Assembly: GCF_000280905.1 (NCBI RefSeq)
Contig: NZ_ALAP01000102.1
Location: 1 to 36,617, forward strand
Direction of reading: 5' to 3'
DNA from: Streptomyces sp. AA1529
GTDB lineage: Bacteria; Actinomycetota; Actinomycetes; Streptomycetales; Streptomycetaceae
Length of the DNA stretch: 36,617 bases
The translations under genes and the position numbers were made by a program. Shown here piece after piece: positions 24,508-31,325 of this stretch. The notes under the pieces are model-generated. The model was not told the DNA's origin and made no database searches. It saw nothing but the letters and a program-made list of their open reading frames with translations. The first letter of the stretch is position 1. Each line of letters starts with the position of its first letter.

Positions 24508-26160
24508 TCAGCCGTCCAGCCAGTCGCCGGCGACCGCGGACGGTGCGTAGCCCTGGGCGTTCCACAGGAAGTGCGGATGGGCGCAGCCGAACATGTAGGA
24601 GAGCAGGGCCGTGTCCTCCTTGCAGGCGGGCGGCCGGTGCAGGGTGTGGAACAGATCCGCACCCACCTCCCCGGAGTCCGTCTGGACCGCGCGGGCACCC
24701 CGGCCGCCGGCCAGACACGCCCGGACCCCGGCGACGTAGGTGCGGCGCAGGATCTCCCAGACCGAACCGACGTTGCCGCGCCACTCCCCGTGCAGCGCCT
24801 CGAAGGCGGCCAGTTCACGGTCGAAGAGCCGCCAGACCGCGGGCTGCTCCCGGCGGCAGCGCGCCGAGAGCGCGGCCGCCGCGGCACCGAGGTGCTCCAC
24901 CAGCGGGATGTCGCCGACCTCCAGTGCCACCCCCTCGGTCAGCAGGCCGGTGCAGGCGTTCGGCTCGATGCCGCACAGGAGACAGTCCTCCCGTGCGGGA
25001 AGGCCGTCGGTGATCCCGTCGAACCACAGGGCGTGCCGGCCCGTCAGCCCTTCCCAGACGACGGTGGTGTTCATCAGCCAGGAGTTCCAGCGCAGCTCGT
25101 GGGACTCCGGAAGGCACCCGTACTTGAGGAGTGCGAGGACGCAGGCGCCGTACAGCGCCTTGTCGTGGGTGGACATGGAGCTCAGCCAGAAGTTGCTGGC
25201 CTCGCCGGTGACCGCGTCGGCGCGTACGTCGGTCATGTCGTTGAGCACCCGGCACAGGACCAGCGCCGCCAGATGCTCCTCCTGCCACAGCTCCTCGTCC
25301 GGCGAGACGTGCCAGAACAGGCAGTCCATGAGCTGGAGCAGGGAGTAGGAGGGTTTGTCGAGCGGCGTGCGCTGGGGGAGCGCGACCGTGCCCGCCACAT
25401 GCCGGTCGAGCCAGTGCTCGTCGACCGACCGCTTGTGGGCGGCGTAGAGCCCGCACAGCAGAGCGCGTGCCCCGTTGCTCGTGCGGTCCCGTGCGAGCCC
25501 CCGCCGCACGCGCCGGGCGCTCTCGGACACCTCGATCGCCGCCTCGACCCGCTTGTACTCGTGGAGCACCAGGATGTCGTCCTGGTGCCGGAAGCGGAGG
25601 CCGAGGTCCCGTTCGGAGTCGTTCATCTTCCGGGTCCACACCCAGCCGCCGGTCAGCACGCTGTCGAGTTCCCTCCGCTCGGGCCAGGTCTTGACCCTCA
25701 GCGGCCGTCCGTCGCTCCTGCGCCAGTCGTAGTCCTCCAGCCCGCGGGGGAGCGGCTCGGGCAACTGGGCGCAGAGGGCACAGCTGCACGCGCCGTCGTC
25801 GGCCGGTGCCTGCGGGCCCGCGGCGCGTTCGTGCCAGGCGCCCTCCAGTAACGCGCACGAGAGCCGGCACAGGGCGACGCCGGTCTCCATCCCCGGGAAG
25901 TCCTCCTGCACGACGGCGAGGCCCGCCTCCAGCCGGCGCAGGCGCTCCGCCCCGTGCTCGTCGAGGGCGGTGAATTCCCGGGGCGGTCGGCGCAACGCGC
26001 CTTCCACGGAGAAGGTGGTGCGGCGCCGCTCTTCCCGGTGGACCGCCGTGTCGCGACGCGCGATGCCGGCTTTTTCGCGTTGCTTGAAATCGGCTGTAGA
26101 ACTCTTGATCACATTCTTGATCATGTTTGCCAGTTCGCCACTGGTCGCGCTTCGTTCCAT
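24508..26160 (-). CDS. Unrecognised 550-residue helical protein, possible terpenoid-type enzyme, TTA-containing
   Basis: I do not recognise this family. It is a soluble, mostly helical protein without signal peptide or clear membrane segment. Visible features: a charged N-terminus (residues 10-50), a CxCxxC cluster (C125, C127, C130), DDILVLHEYKRVE (194-206), an acidic motif NDMTDVRAD (307-315) fitting NDxxDxxxD, and a second cysteine group C393-x-x-C396 with C403. Paired Asp/Asn motifs on helices are typical of prenyl-diphosphate-binding enzymes (UbiA uses NDxxDxxxD; class I terpene synthases NDxxSxxxE), but UbiA proteins are membrane-bound and this is not, so the link is only a suggestion. 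Codon 104 is TTA (25849-25851 reads TAA). ATG 26160 has GGAGGG eight bases upstream. It is divergent from a conservon with a P450. Confidence 0.8.
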   Translation of the reverse strand: MERSATSGELANMIKNVIKSSTADFKQREKAGIARRDTAVHREERRRTTFSVEGALRRPPREFTALDEHGAERLRRLEAGLAVVQEDFPGMETGVALCRLSCALLEGAWHERAAGPQAPADDGACSCALCAQLPEPLPRGLEDYDWRRSDGRPLRVKTWPERRELDSVLTGGWVWTRKMNDSERDLGLRFRHQDDILVLHEYKRVEAAIEVSESARRVRRGLARDRTSNGARALLCGLYAAHKRSVDEHWLDRHVAGTVALPQRTPLDKPSYSLLQLMDCLFWHVSPDEELWQEEHLAALVLCRVLNDMTDVRADAVTGEASNFWLSSMSTHDKALYGACVLALLKYGCLPESHELRWNSWLMNTTVVWEGLTGRHALWFDGITDGLPAREDCLLCGIEPNACTGLLTEGVALEVGDIPLVEHLGAAAAALSARCRREQPAVWRLFDRELAAFEALHGEWRGNVGSVWEILRRTYVAGVRACLAGGRGARAVQTDSGEVGADLFHTLHRPPACKEDTALLSYMFGCAHPHFLWNAQGYAPSAVAGDWLDG

Positions 26161-26870
26161 CGGTGAATCCCTCCTGCTCGTGGGTTCGCCCACGGTGGTG
26201 CTGTGCGCATGACAAGCGCACGGATGCGGTGGCTCGGTGCCCTCCTCGGGCGAGGGTGCCGGTCCGGACGTTCGCCGATGACCTGTCCGAAGCAGGTCGG
26301 CAGGCAGCAGAGCCCTTCCGGCCGCGGGTTCCGTGGGGTGGGCCGCGCGGCCGGCGGGACGCCCTGCCGGTACCAGGAGAGTCTCCCCATAATCGTCGGA
26401 TGCATCCGGGGTGTGTACGCGGTATGTGCCTGGCTCATGTGACTGGTCCAGGACGGTCAAAGTAGACCAGAAAAAGAACTCCTACGTGAGTAGATGTTCA
26501 AGAATCATCAACAAGTTGCCGTGGAGAACTGTTCGAACAATCCCGGCCGTTCCGCTGGTGACTGCGGGTGGCATATGACACCCGCAGCGCGCGAGGCGAA
26601 GAGCTCCCGCCTGTCCCCGCCCGCAGGTCGGAGCGGATCGCCCGTCGGCCACCGCGGCATTCCGGGGCCGGGACCGCCCCCGCCGAAGGCAACCGGATTT
26701 CACCCAGGGCTGTTCGAACGCAAATCCGGGATGTATGGCGGAACATGGCATCTCCTGCGGGGCGGCCCCGCACCTGGCTAAACTCCCCGACTCCCGGCGG
26801 GTTGGCGCGCTCCCGGAGCTGCGGCCTGCCGTCACACCGCTTCAGGAGCACTTTTCGAAAGGAAGTGGAA
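26161..26870. promoter_or_regulatory. Divergent control region between the 550-residue gene and the conservon
   Basis: A 710-base gap with lower GC in its middle and no coding-like frame. CTGTTCGAAC occurs twice (26529-26538 within the palindrome TGTTCGAACA, and 26710-26719). CTGGTC (26443-26448) and GACCAG (26465-26470) form an inverted repeat followed by an A-rich run. These are candidate operator sites for one or both divergent units. Confidence 0.4.
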
Positions 26871-28523
26871 GTGTCGGCGGACCACTCGGTGAGGGCCGCC
26901 TCCGGTCATGGACCCGGCCGCACGAAGAGCGATTCCGACCCGCCCCGTCCGAGCAATTGGTTGAGGACCCAGATGGAACTTGCCACGACCCCACCCGCAG
27001 CCCGGCTGCCCGCTGCCTGGTACGCGTGGTGGGCACTTCCCGTAGCGATATGCGTGGCCACGGCCGTCGCGGTGGTCGCGGGGTCGGCCGGGGCACAGCC
27101 GGCGGTCCTCATCGCCGGAGCGGTGGCCACCGCGGCCACCGCCGTGTGCGTCGAGCGCCTGCTGAACTGCGAACGCCGGTTCCGCCACGCGATCGGCAGC
27201 CACCGGGACCAGGCCATGCGGGACAAGGAGCAGTGGGAGCGGTGGCTGGCCTCGGTCGAGGAGAAGTACGCCACCGAACTGTCGGGCCTGCAGGCCCGGC
27301 TGACCGACGTCACGGAGCGGCACCGGGTGCAGCTGCTGCGGCTGCCGGAGGAGTTCCTGCCCGCCGCCATCGACGCGCTGCGCCGGGGCGAGGCGATGGA
27401 CGACCTGCTGCGGCCGCTGGCCGAGGATCCCGAGGTGCCCGAGGAGTTCCGCGGCACCTTCCGGAAGATCCTGCGGTCCGCCATGATCGCCATCGAGGAG
27501 GAGTTCGACCGCAGCACCTCGGCCCGCCAGTCGGTGGTCAGCATCGGCAGCCGGATGCAGGTCTACACCAGCAAGATCCGGGCCCAGCTGCACGAGATGC
27601 AGGGCGTGCACGGCAACCTGCCGACCGTGGCGCGCGACCTGATGCAGCTCGACCAGGAGATCGGCCCGGCCGACTGCCTGGCCGCCAGCATCGTCGTGCT
27701 GGGAGGAGCGGACCGGCCGGGCAGGCAGTGGCAGACCCACCAGCCGCTGATCAGCGTGGCCCGGGGCGGCATGGCGCGCATCAAGGAGTACAAGCGCGTG
27801 CAGTTGCGCAGCCTCCCCGAGCTGGGCGTGGACGGCAGCCTGGTCGACCATCTCACGCTGATCCTCGCCCACCTGATGGACAACGCGACGCGGTACTCGC
27901 CCCCGGCCGAGACGGTGATCGTCTCCGGCCGGGAGGTCCCCAACGGGCTGGGCATCGAGATCCAGGACGCCGGGACCGGGCTCAAGGAGGAGAAGCGGCG
28001 CCAGGCGCTGCGGCTGCTGGACGGGGTCGCCGTCGGCTCGGGTCCGGGCGGACTGGCCGAGGACGCCCAGCTGGGCCTGCGGGTCGTGGGCAACCTCGCG
28101 CGCAAGTACGGCATCACGGTCACCTTCGACCACTCGCCGTGGCTCGGCACCGCCGTCGTCGTCGTGGTGCCGCACAAGTACTTCAAGCCCCTCGACCAGC
28201 CCCGCTACCCCGACCCGTCCTCGGTGCGGGCCGCCATCCCCCGGCGGCGGCCCGATCCGGTCCCGGTGAGCCCGCCGGCGGACGAGGTGCCGGACGAGGA
28301 GCCGCCGCCGGGCGGCACCACGCCGGGCGGTCTGCCCAAACGGAGCAAGCAGTCCGCCGACGGACCCGGCGTCCGGCACGGCATGCGCGCCCCGGCCGCC
28401 GAGGACCCCGGCGTACCGCCGGAGGAGTCGTTCGCCGGGCTGGCCGCCTTCGTCTCCGGCAGCGGCCCCTCCTCCGCCCCCGACCCGCACGACCGCCTCG
28501 ATGACCGACAAGAGGGTGACTAG
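26871..28523 (+). CDS. cvnA: Conservon sensor-kinase-like protein CvnA
   Basis: A 550-residue membrane protein with a histidine-kinase ATPase domain, first gene of a conservon. Two membrane helices (about residues 45-95: WWALPVAICVATAVAVVAG, then a second) are followed by a helical linker (QWERWLASVEEKYATE) and an HATPase_c domain with N-box HLMDNATRYSPP (about 335), G1 IQDAGTGL and G2 LGLRVVGNLARKYG. The C-terminal 90 residues are Pro-rich and disordered. No phospho-accepting histidine region typical of standard kinases is evident, and no response regulator is adjacent. GTG at 26871 follows AAGGA by seven bases; ATG 26973 with GAGGA is the alternative. In conservons CvnA forms a membrane complex with CvnB-D. 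Confidence 0.88.
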   Translation: MSADHSVRAASGHGPGRTKSDSDPPRPSNWLRTQMELATTPPAARLPAAWYAWWALPVAICVATAVAVVAGSAGAQPAVLIAGAVATAATAVCVERLLNCERRFRHAIGSHRDQAMRDKEQWERWLASVEEKYATELSGLQARLTDVTERHRVQLLRLPEEFLPAAIDALRRGEAMDDLLRPLAEDPEVPEEFRGTFRKILRSAMIAIEEEFDRSTSARQSVVSIGSRMQVYTSKIRAQLHEMQGVHGNLPTVARDLMQLDQEIGPADCLAASIVVLGGADRPGRQWQTHQPLISVARGGMARIKEYKRVQLRSLPELGVDGSLVDHLTLILAHLMDNATRYSPPAETVIVSGREVPNGLGIEIQDAGTGLKEEKRRQALRLLDGVAVGSGPGGLAEDAQLGLRVVGNLARKYGITVTFDHSPWLGTAVVVVVPHKYFKPLDQPRYPDPSSVRAAIPRRRPDPVPVSPPADEVPDEEPPPGGTTPGGLPKRSKQSADGPGVRHGMRAPAAEDPGVPPEESFAGLAAFVSGSGPSSAPDPHDRLDDRQEGD

Positions 28524-28527
28524 CCAC

Positions 28528-28932
28528 ATGACGCAGCACCAGACCGACCTGAGCTGGGCGCTCCGCGAACTGGCGGAGAGCATCCAGGAGATCCGCTTCG
28601 CGCTGGTGGCCTCTTCCGACGGGAAGGCCATCACCTCCTACGGCGCGGACCCGGACGACGCCGACCGGTTCGCCGCCATCGTCGCGGGCCTGCAGTCGCT
28701 GGCCCAGCCGGTCGCCGAGCAGTTCCCCAAGGAGAACGGCCGGCTCCGGCTCGCCGGGATCGAGGTGGACGGCGGGCACCTGTTCGTCGTCCGCGCGGGA
28801 ACCGAGACATACCTGGGCGTGCTCGCCAGGTCCGGACTCGACCAGGGCCTGCTCGGACACCAGATGAGGGACTGCGCCCGCAGGATGGGGGACCTCCTCG
28901 GGACCGTGCCGCGGCAGGGGCAGCCTGGATGA
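28528..28932 (+). CDS. cvnB: Conservon roadblock/LC7 protein CvnB
   Basis: A 134-residue roadblock/LC7-domain protein (DLSWALRELAESIQEIRFAL, then SSDGKAITSYG, and a beta-sheet segment GGHLFVVRAGTETYLGVLA). In MglB-type systems such proteins act as GTPase-activating partners; here the partner is the CvnD GTPase. ATG 28528 starts four bases after the cvnA stop; AGAGGGTG lies upstream. An in-frame ATG at 28501 would overlap cvnA and is less likely. The stop overlaps the cvnC start in ATGA. Confidence 0.9.
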   Translation: MTQHQTDLSWALRELAESIQEIRFALVASSDGKAITSYGADPDDADRFAAIVAGLQSLAQPVAEQFPKENGRLRLAGIEVDGGHLFVVRAGTETYLGVLARSGLDQGLLGHQMRDCARRMGDLLGTVPRQGQPG

Positions 28933-29294
28933 CCCAGCCGCGGCAGGGCTCGGGCCCGGGCGGGCTGGAGCGCTACTACGTACTCACCGGGGGCCGCAGC
29001 GCCCCCGGGGGAGCGGCGACCCTCGACGTGGCCACCCTGCTCGTCGCCCGCTCCGCGCCGGAGCCCGGGGTCCAGCCCGAGCACGACGCCATCCTCCGCT
29101 GGTGCCGCGACCCGCTGTCGGTGGCCGAACTGGGCGCGCATCTGCGGCTGCCCTTCAACATCCTCGCGGTGCTGGTGGCCGATCTGCTGGGCGCAGGCCG
29201 GGTGGAAGCCCGTGATCCGATCGCAGGTACGGGCGACCCCGGCCCCGACCTCGCGCTTCTCGAGGAGGTACTCAGTGGACTTCAACGGCTTTGA
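28929..29294 (+). CDS. cvnC: Conservon DUF742 protein CvnC
   Basis: A 121-residue DUF742 protein. The family pattern RYYVLTGGRSAP, then LSVAELGAHLRLPFNILAVLVADLLGAGRVEAR is clear; the second part is a winged-helix-like module. Its role in conservons is structural, bridging other Cvn proteins. It overlaps cvnB by four bases (ATGA) and cvnD by 20 bases, so translation is coupled across the operon. Confidence 0.92.
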   Translation: MTQPRQGSGPGGLERYYVLTGGRSAPGGAATLDVATLLVARSAPEPGVQPEHDAILRWCRDPLSVAELGAHLRLPFNILAVLVADLLGAGRVEARDPIAGTGDPGPDLALLEEVLSGLQRL

Positions 29295-29895
29295 CCAGCC
29301 GGCGTTCCCGCAGCGGGCGGACGCGCTGAACCAGGGGAGCCGGTCGGTCAAGGTGATGGTCGCCGGCGGCTTCGGCACGGGGAAGACGACCATGGTCGGC
29401 TCGGTGAGCGACATCGTGCCGCTCACCACGGAGGAGACGCTCACGCAGGCCAGCGCCGGAGTCGACGACCTGGTCGGGGTGGCGGACAAGAAGAGCACCA
29501 CGGTCAGCCTCGACTTCGGCCGGATCAGCCTGAACGAGCAGCTCGTGCTCTACCTGTTCGGCACGCCGGGCCAGGAGCGGTTCTGGTTCCTGTGGAACGG
29601 GCTGTTCAAGGGCGCGCTCGGCGCGGTCGTCCTGGTGGACACCCGCCGCCTGCAGTCCAGCTTCCGGGCCATCGAGGAGATGGAGCGCCTGGAGGTCCCG
29701 TTCGTCATCGCCGTCAACGTCTTCCCGGACGCCCGCCGCCACCCGGCCGAGGAGGTGCGGGAGGCTCTGGCCGTCTCGTCCGCCACCCCGATCGTCGACT
29801 GCGACGCACGCGACCGGGTGTCGAGCCGCGATGTGCTGATCACGCTCATCCGCCACGTCAAGGAACGCTCCGCCGCCGTATTGGAGTCCCGATGA
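29275..29895 (+). CDS. cvnD: Conservon small GTPase CvnD
   Basis: A 206-residue Ras-like/MglA-type GTPase, the switch of the conservon. The Walker A motif is GGFGTGKTT (about residues 31-39), switch II FGTPGQERF (95-103) and a G4-region NVFPDARRHP in place of NKxD, as is usual for this bacterial subfamily. The start is GTG 29275, six bases after GAGGAGG and inside the end of cvnC. Its stop overlaps the P450 start in ATGA. Its loading with GTP is presumably controlled by CvnB, with CvnA sensing an unknown signal. Confidence 0.93.
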   Translation: MDFNGFDQPAFPQRADALNQGSRSVKVMVAGGFGTGKTTMVGSVSDIVPLTTEETLTQASAGVDDLVGVADKKSTTVSLDFGRISLNEQLVLYLFGTPGQERFWFLWNGLFKGALGAVVLVDTRRLQSSFRAIEEMERLEVPFVIAVNVFPDARRHPAEEVREALAVSSATPIVDCDARDRVSSRDVLITLIRHVKERSAAVLESR

Positions 29896-31154
29896 ACGCC
29901 CAGCCCTCCGACGGTACGCGCCTGGAGGCGCCGCTCCCGCCCGCCGGCTGCCCGGTGGGGCACACCGGTGCGGCGACGCGGCTGTACGCGGCGGAGTCCA
30001 CGGCCGATCCGTACGCGACCTACTCACGGTTGCGCAAGCAGTACGGGCCGGTGGCGCCGGTCCTGCTGGAGGGGGACGTGCGTGCCTGGCTGGTGCTCGG
30101 CTACCGGGAGAACCGGCGGGCGCTGGACAACCCGGGCCAGTTCAGCCGGGACTCGCGACGGTGGCGGGACTGGCAGGAGGGGCGGATCGAGGAGATGTCG
30201 CCACTCATCCCGATGCTGGGCTGGCGCCCCGACTGCCTCTCCCAGGACGGGGAGCCCCACCAGCGGCTGCGCGGCGCGGTCACCGACAGCATGGCGACGG
30301 TCGCGAACCGCGGGATACGCCGCCACGTCGTGCACTTCGCGCACAAGCAGATCGACGCCTTCGCGCACACCGGCCGCGCCGACCTGGTCCCGCAGTTCTC
30401 CGAACATCTGCCGATGCTGGTGCTCACCCGGCTGTTCGGGCTGCCCGAGTCGGACGGGGAGCAGCTGGTGGCGTCCTGCGCCCGGATGATGCGGGGCGGC
30501 GACGGCGCCGTCGAGCACAACGAGCGGATCATGCGGGTGCTCGCCGGTCTGACGGCGCACAAGCGGGCCGAGCCCGGGCCCGACTTCGCCACCGGGCTGA
30601 TCGAGCACCCCGCCTGCCTGGACGACGACGAGGTGCAGAATCACCTCCGCCTCGTCCTCATCGCCGCCCACACCACCACCAGCAATCTGCTGGCCCGGGT
30701 GCTGCAGGCGGTGCTCAGCAGCAGTTCCCATCTCGCCGATCTGGTGAGCGGGCAGCTGACCGTCACGGCCCTCGTCGAGGAGACGATGTGGAACGCCCCG
30801 CCGCTGGCCGTGCTCCCGGGCCGGTTCGCCACCGCCGACTGCGAACTGGGCGGCCAGCAGGTCGAGGCGGGCGATCTGCTGATCCTCGGACTGGGGCCGG
30901 GGAACCTGGACCCGGAGATCCGGCCGCGCACCGGCACGGCGGTCCGCGGCAACCAGGCCCATCTGGCGTTCAGCAGCGGCCCGCACGAGTGTCCGGGGCA
31001 GGCCATCGGGCAGGCCATCATCGAGACGGCGGTGGAGGTACTGGTGCACCGGCTGCCCGGTCTGCGGCCCGCCGTCGACCCCGCCGAGCTCACCGACACG
31101 GCCTCCACCTGGGAGACCCGGCTGGACCATCTCCCGGTCACCTTTCCTGTGTAG
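29892..31154 (+). CDS. cvnE: Conservon cytochrome P450 of the CYP157 type (no ExxR arginine)
   Basis: A 420-residue P450. The heme ligand is C367 in FSSGPHECPGQAIG, and the oxygen-binding I-helix has IAAHTTTSN (residues 258-265). The K-helix reads EETMW (296-300): the normally invariant ExxR arginine is Trp. This loss is the known hallmark of the CYP157 family of Streptomyces conservons (CYP157C1 has EQSLW), so the gene is probably functional rather than damaged. The N-terminus (CPVGHTGAATRLYAAESTADPYATYSRLR) is also usual for the group. It overlaps cvnD by four bases and is the last gene of the operon. Many conservons continue with a CYP154 partner; here the next gene is a chitinase, so the P450 stands alone. 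Confidence 0.92.
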   Translation: MNAQPSDGTRLEAPLPPAGCPVGHTGAATRLYAAESTADPYATYSRLRKQYGPVAPVLLEGDVRAWLVLGYRENRRALDNPGQFSRDSRRWRDWQEGRIEEMSPLIPMLGWRPDCLSQDGEPHQRLRGAVTDSMATVANRGIRRHVVHFAHKQIDAFAHTGRADLVPQFSEHLPMLVLTRLFGLPESDGEQLVASCARMMRGGDGAVEHNERIMRVLAGLTAHKRAEPGPDFATGLIEHPACLDDDEVQNHLRLVLIAAHTTTSNLLARVLQAVLSSSSHLADLVSGQLTVTALVEETMWNAPPLAVLPGRFATADCELGGQQVEAGDLLILGLGPGNLDPEIRPRTGTAVRGNQAHLAFSSGPHECPGQAIGQAIIETAVEVLVHRLPGLRPAVDPAELTDTASTWETRLDHLPVTFPV

Positions 31155-31193
31155 CGCCGGAGCCGGGGCGCCGGTTCGGACGGGTCGGTTCTT

Positions 31194-31235
31194 TGGTACA
31201 GACCTATTGACCTACTGGTCTAGTCCACTTAAGGT
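31194..31235 (+). promoter_or_regulatory. Chitinase promoter with DasR box and chi direct repeats
   Basis: A -35 element TTGACC (31207-31212) and -10 element TAAGGT (31230-31235) are 17 bp apart. ACTGGTCTAGTCCACT (31214-31229) fills the spacer and differs at one base from the DasR consensus ACTGGTCTAGACCACT. TGGTACAGACCT (31194-31205) and TGGTCTAGTCCA (31216-31227) are 12-bp imperfect direct repeats 22 bp apart around the -35, the arrangement known in Streptomyces chi promoters. Repression by DasR and induction by chitin breakdown products are expected. Confidence 0.85.
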
Positions 31236-31325
31236 CTGCGTCACCTTCATCTGTGGCGGCCTCGCGGAGGCGGCACGTCGCGGGGCCGCCTCCCGGTGCG
31301 ACACCGACCCCCCAGGAGGAATCAG

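Noticed and set aside
26161..26460. N-terminal extension of the 550-residue protein
   Set aside because: The extension starts at TTG without a ribosome site and has weak third-position bias; ATG 26160 has a strong GGAGGG site.
26568..26870. N-terminal extension of cvnA to ATG 26568
   Set aside because: The extra 101 codons lack family similarity, and a good ribosome site supports GTG 26871.
23798..28523. Two gaps of 710 bases and two genes of 1653 bases alternate, suggesting a duplication
   Set aside because: The encoded proteins and gap sequences show no similarity and the genes face opposite ways; the equal lengths are a coincidence.
29892..31154. P450 as a pseudogene because ExxR is broken
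   Set aside because: The frame is intact and the same loss is a known family trait of CYP157 proteins.
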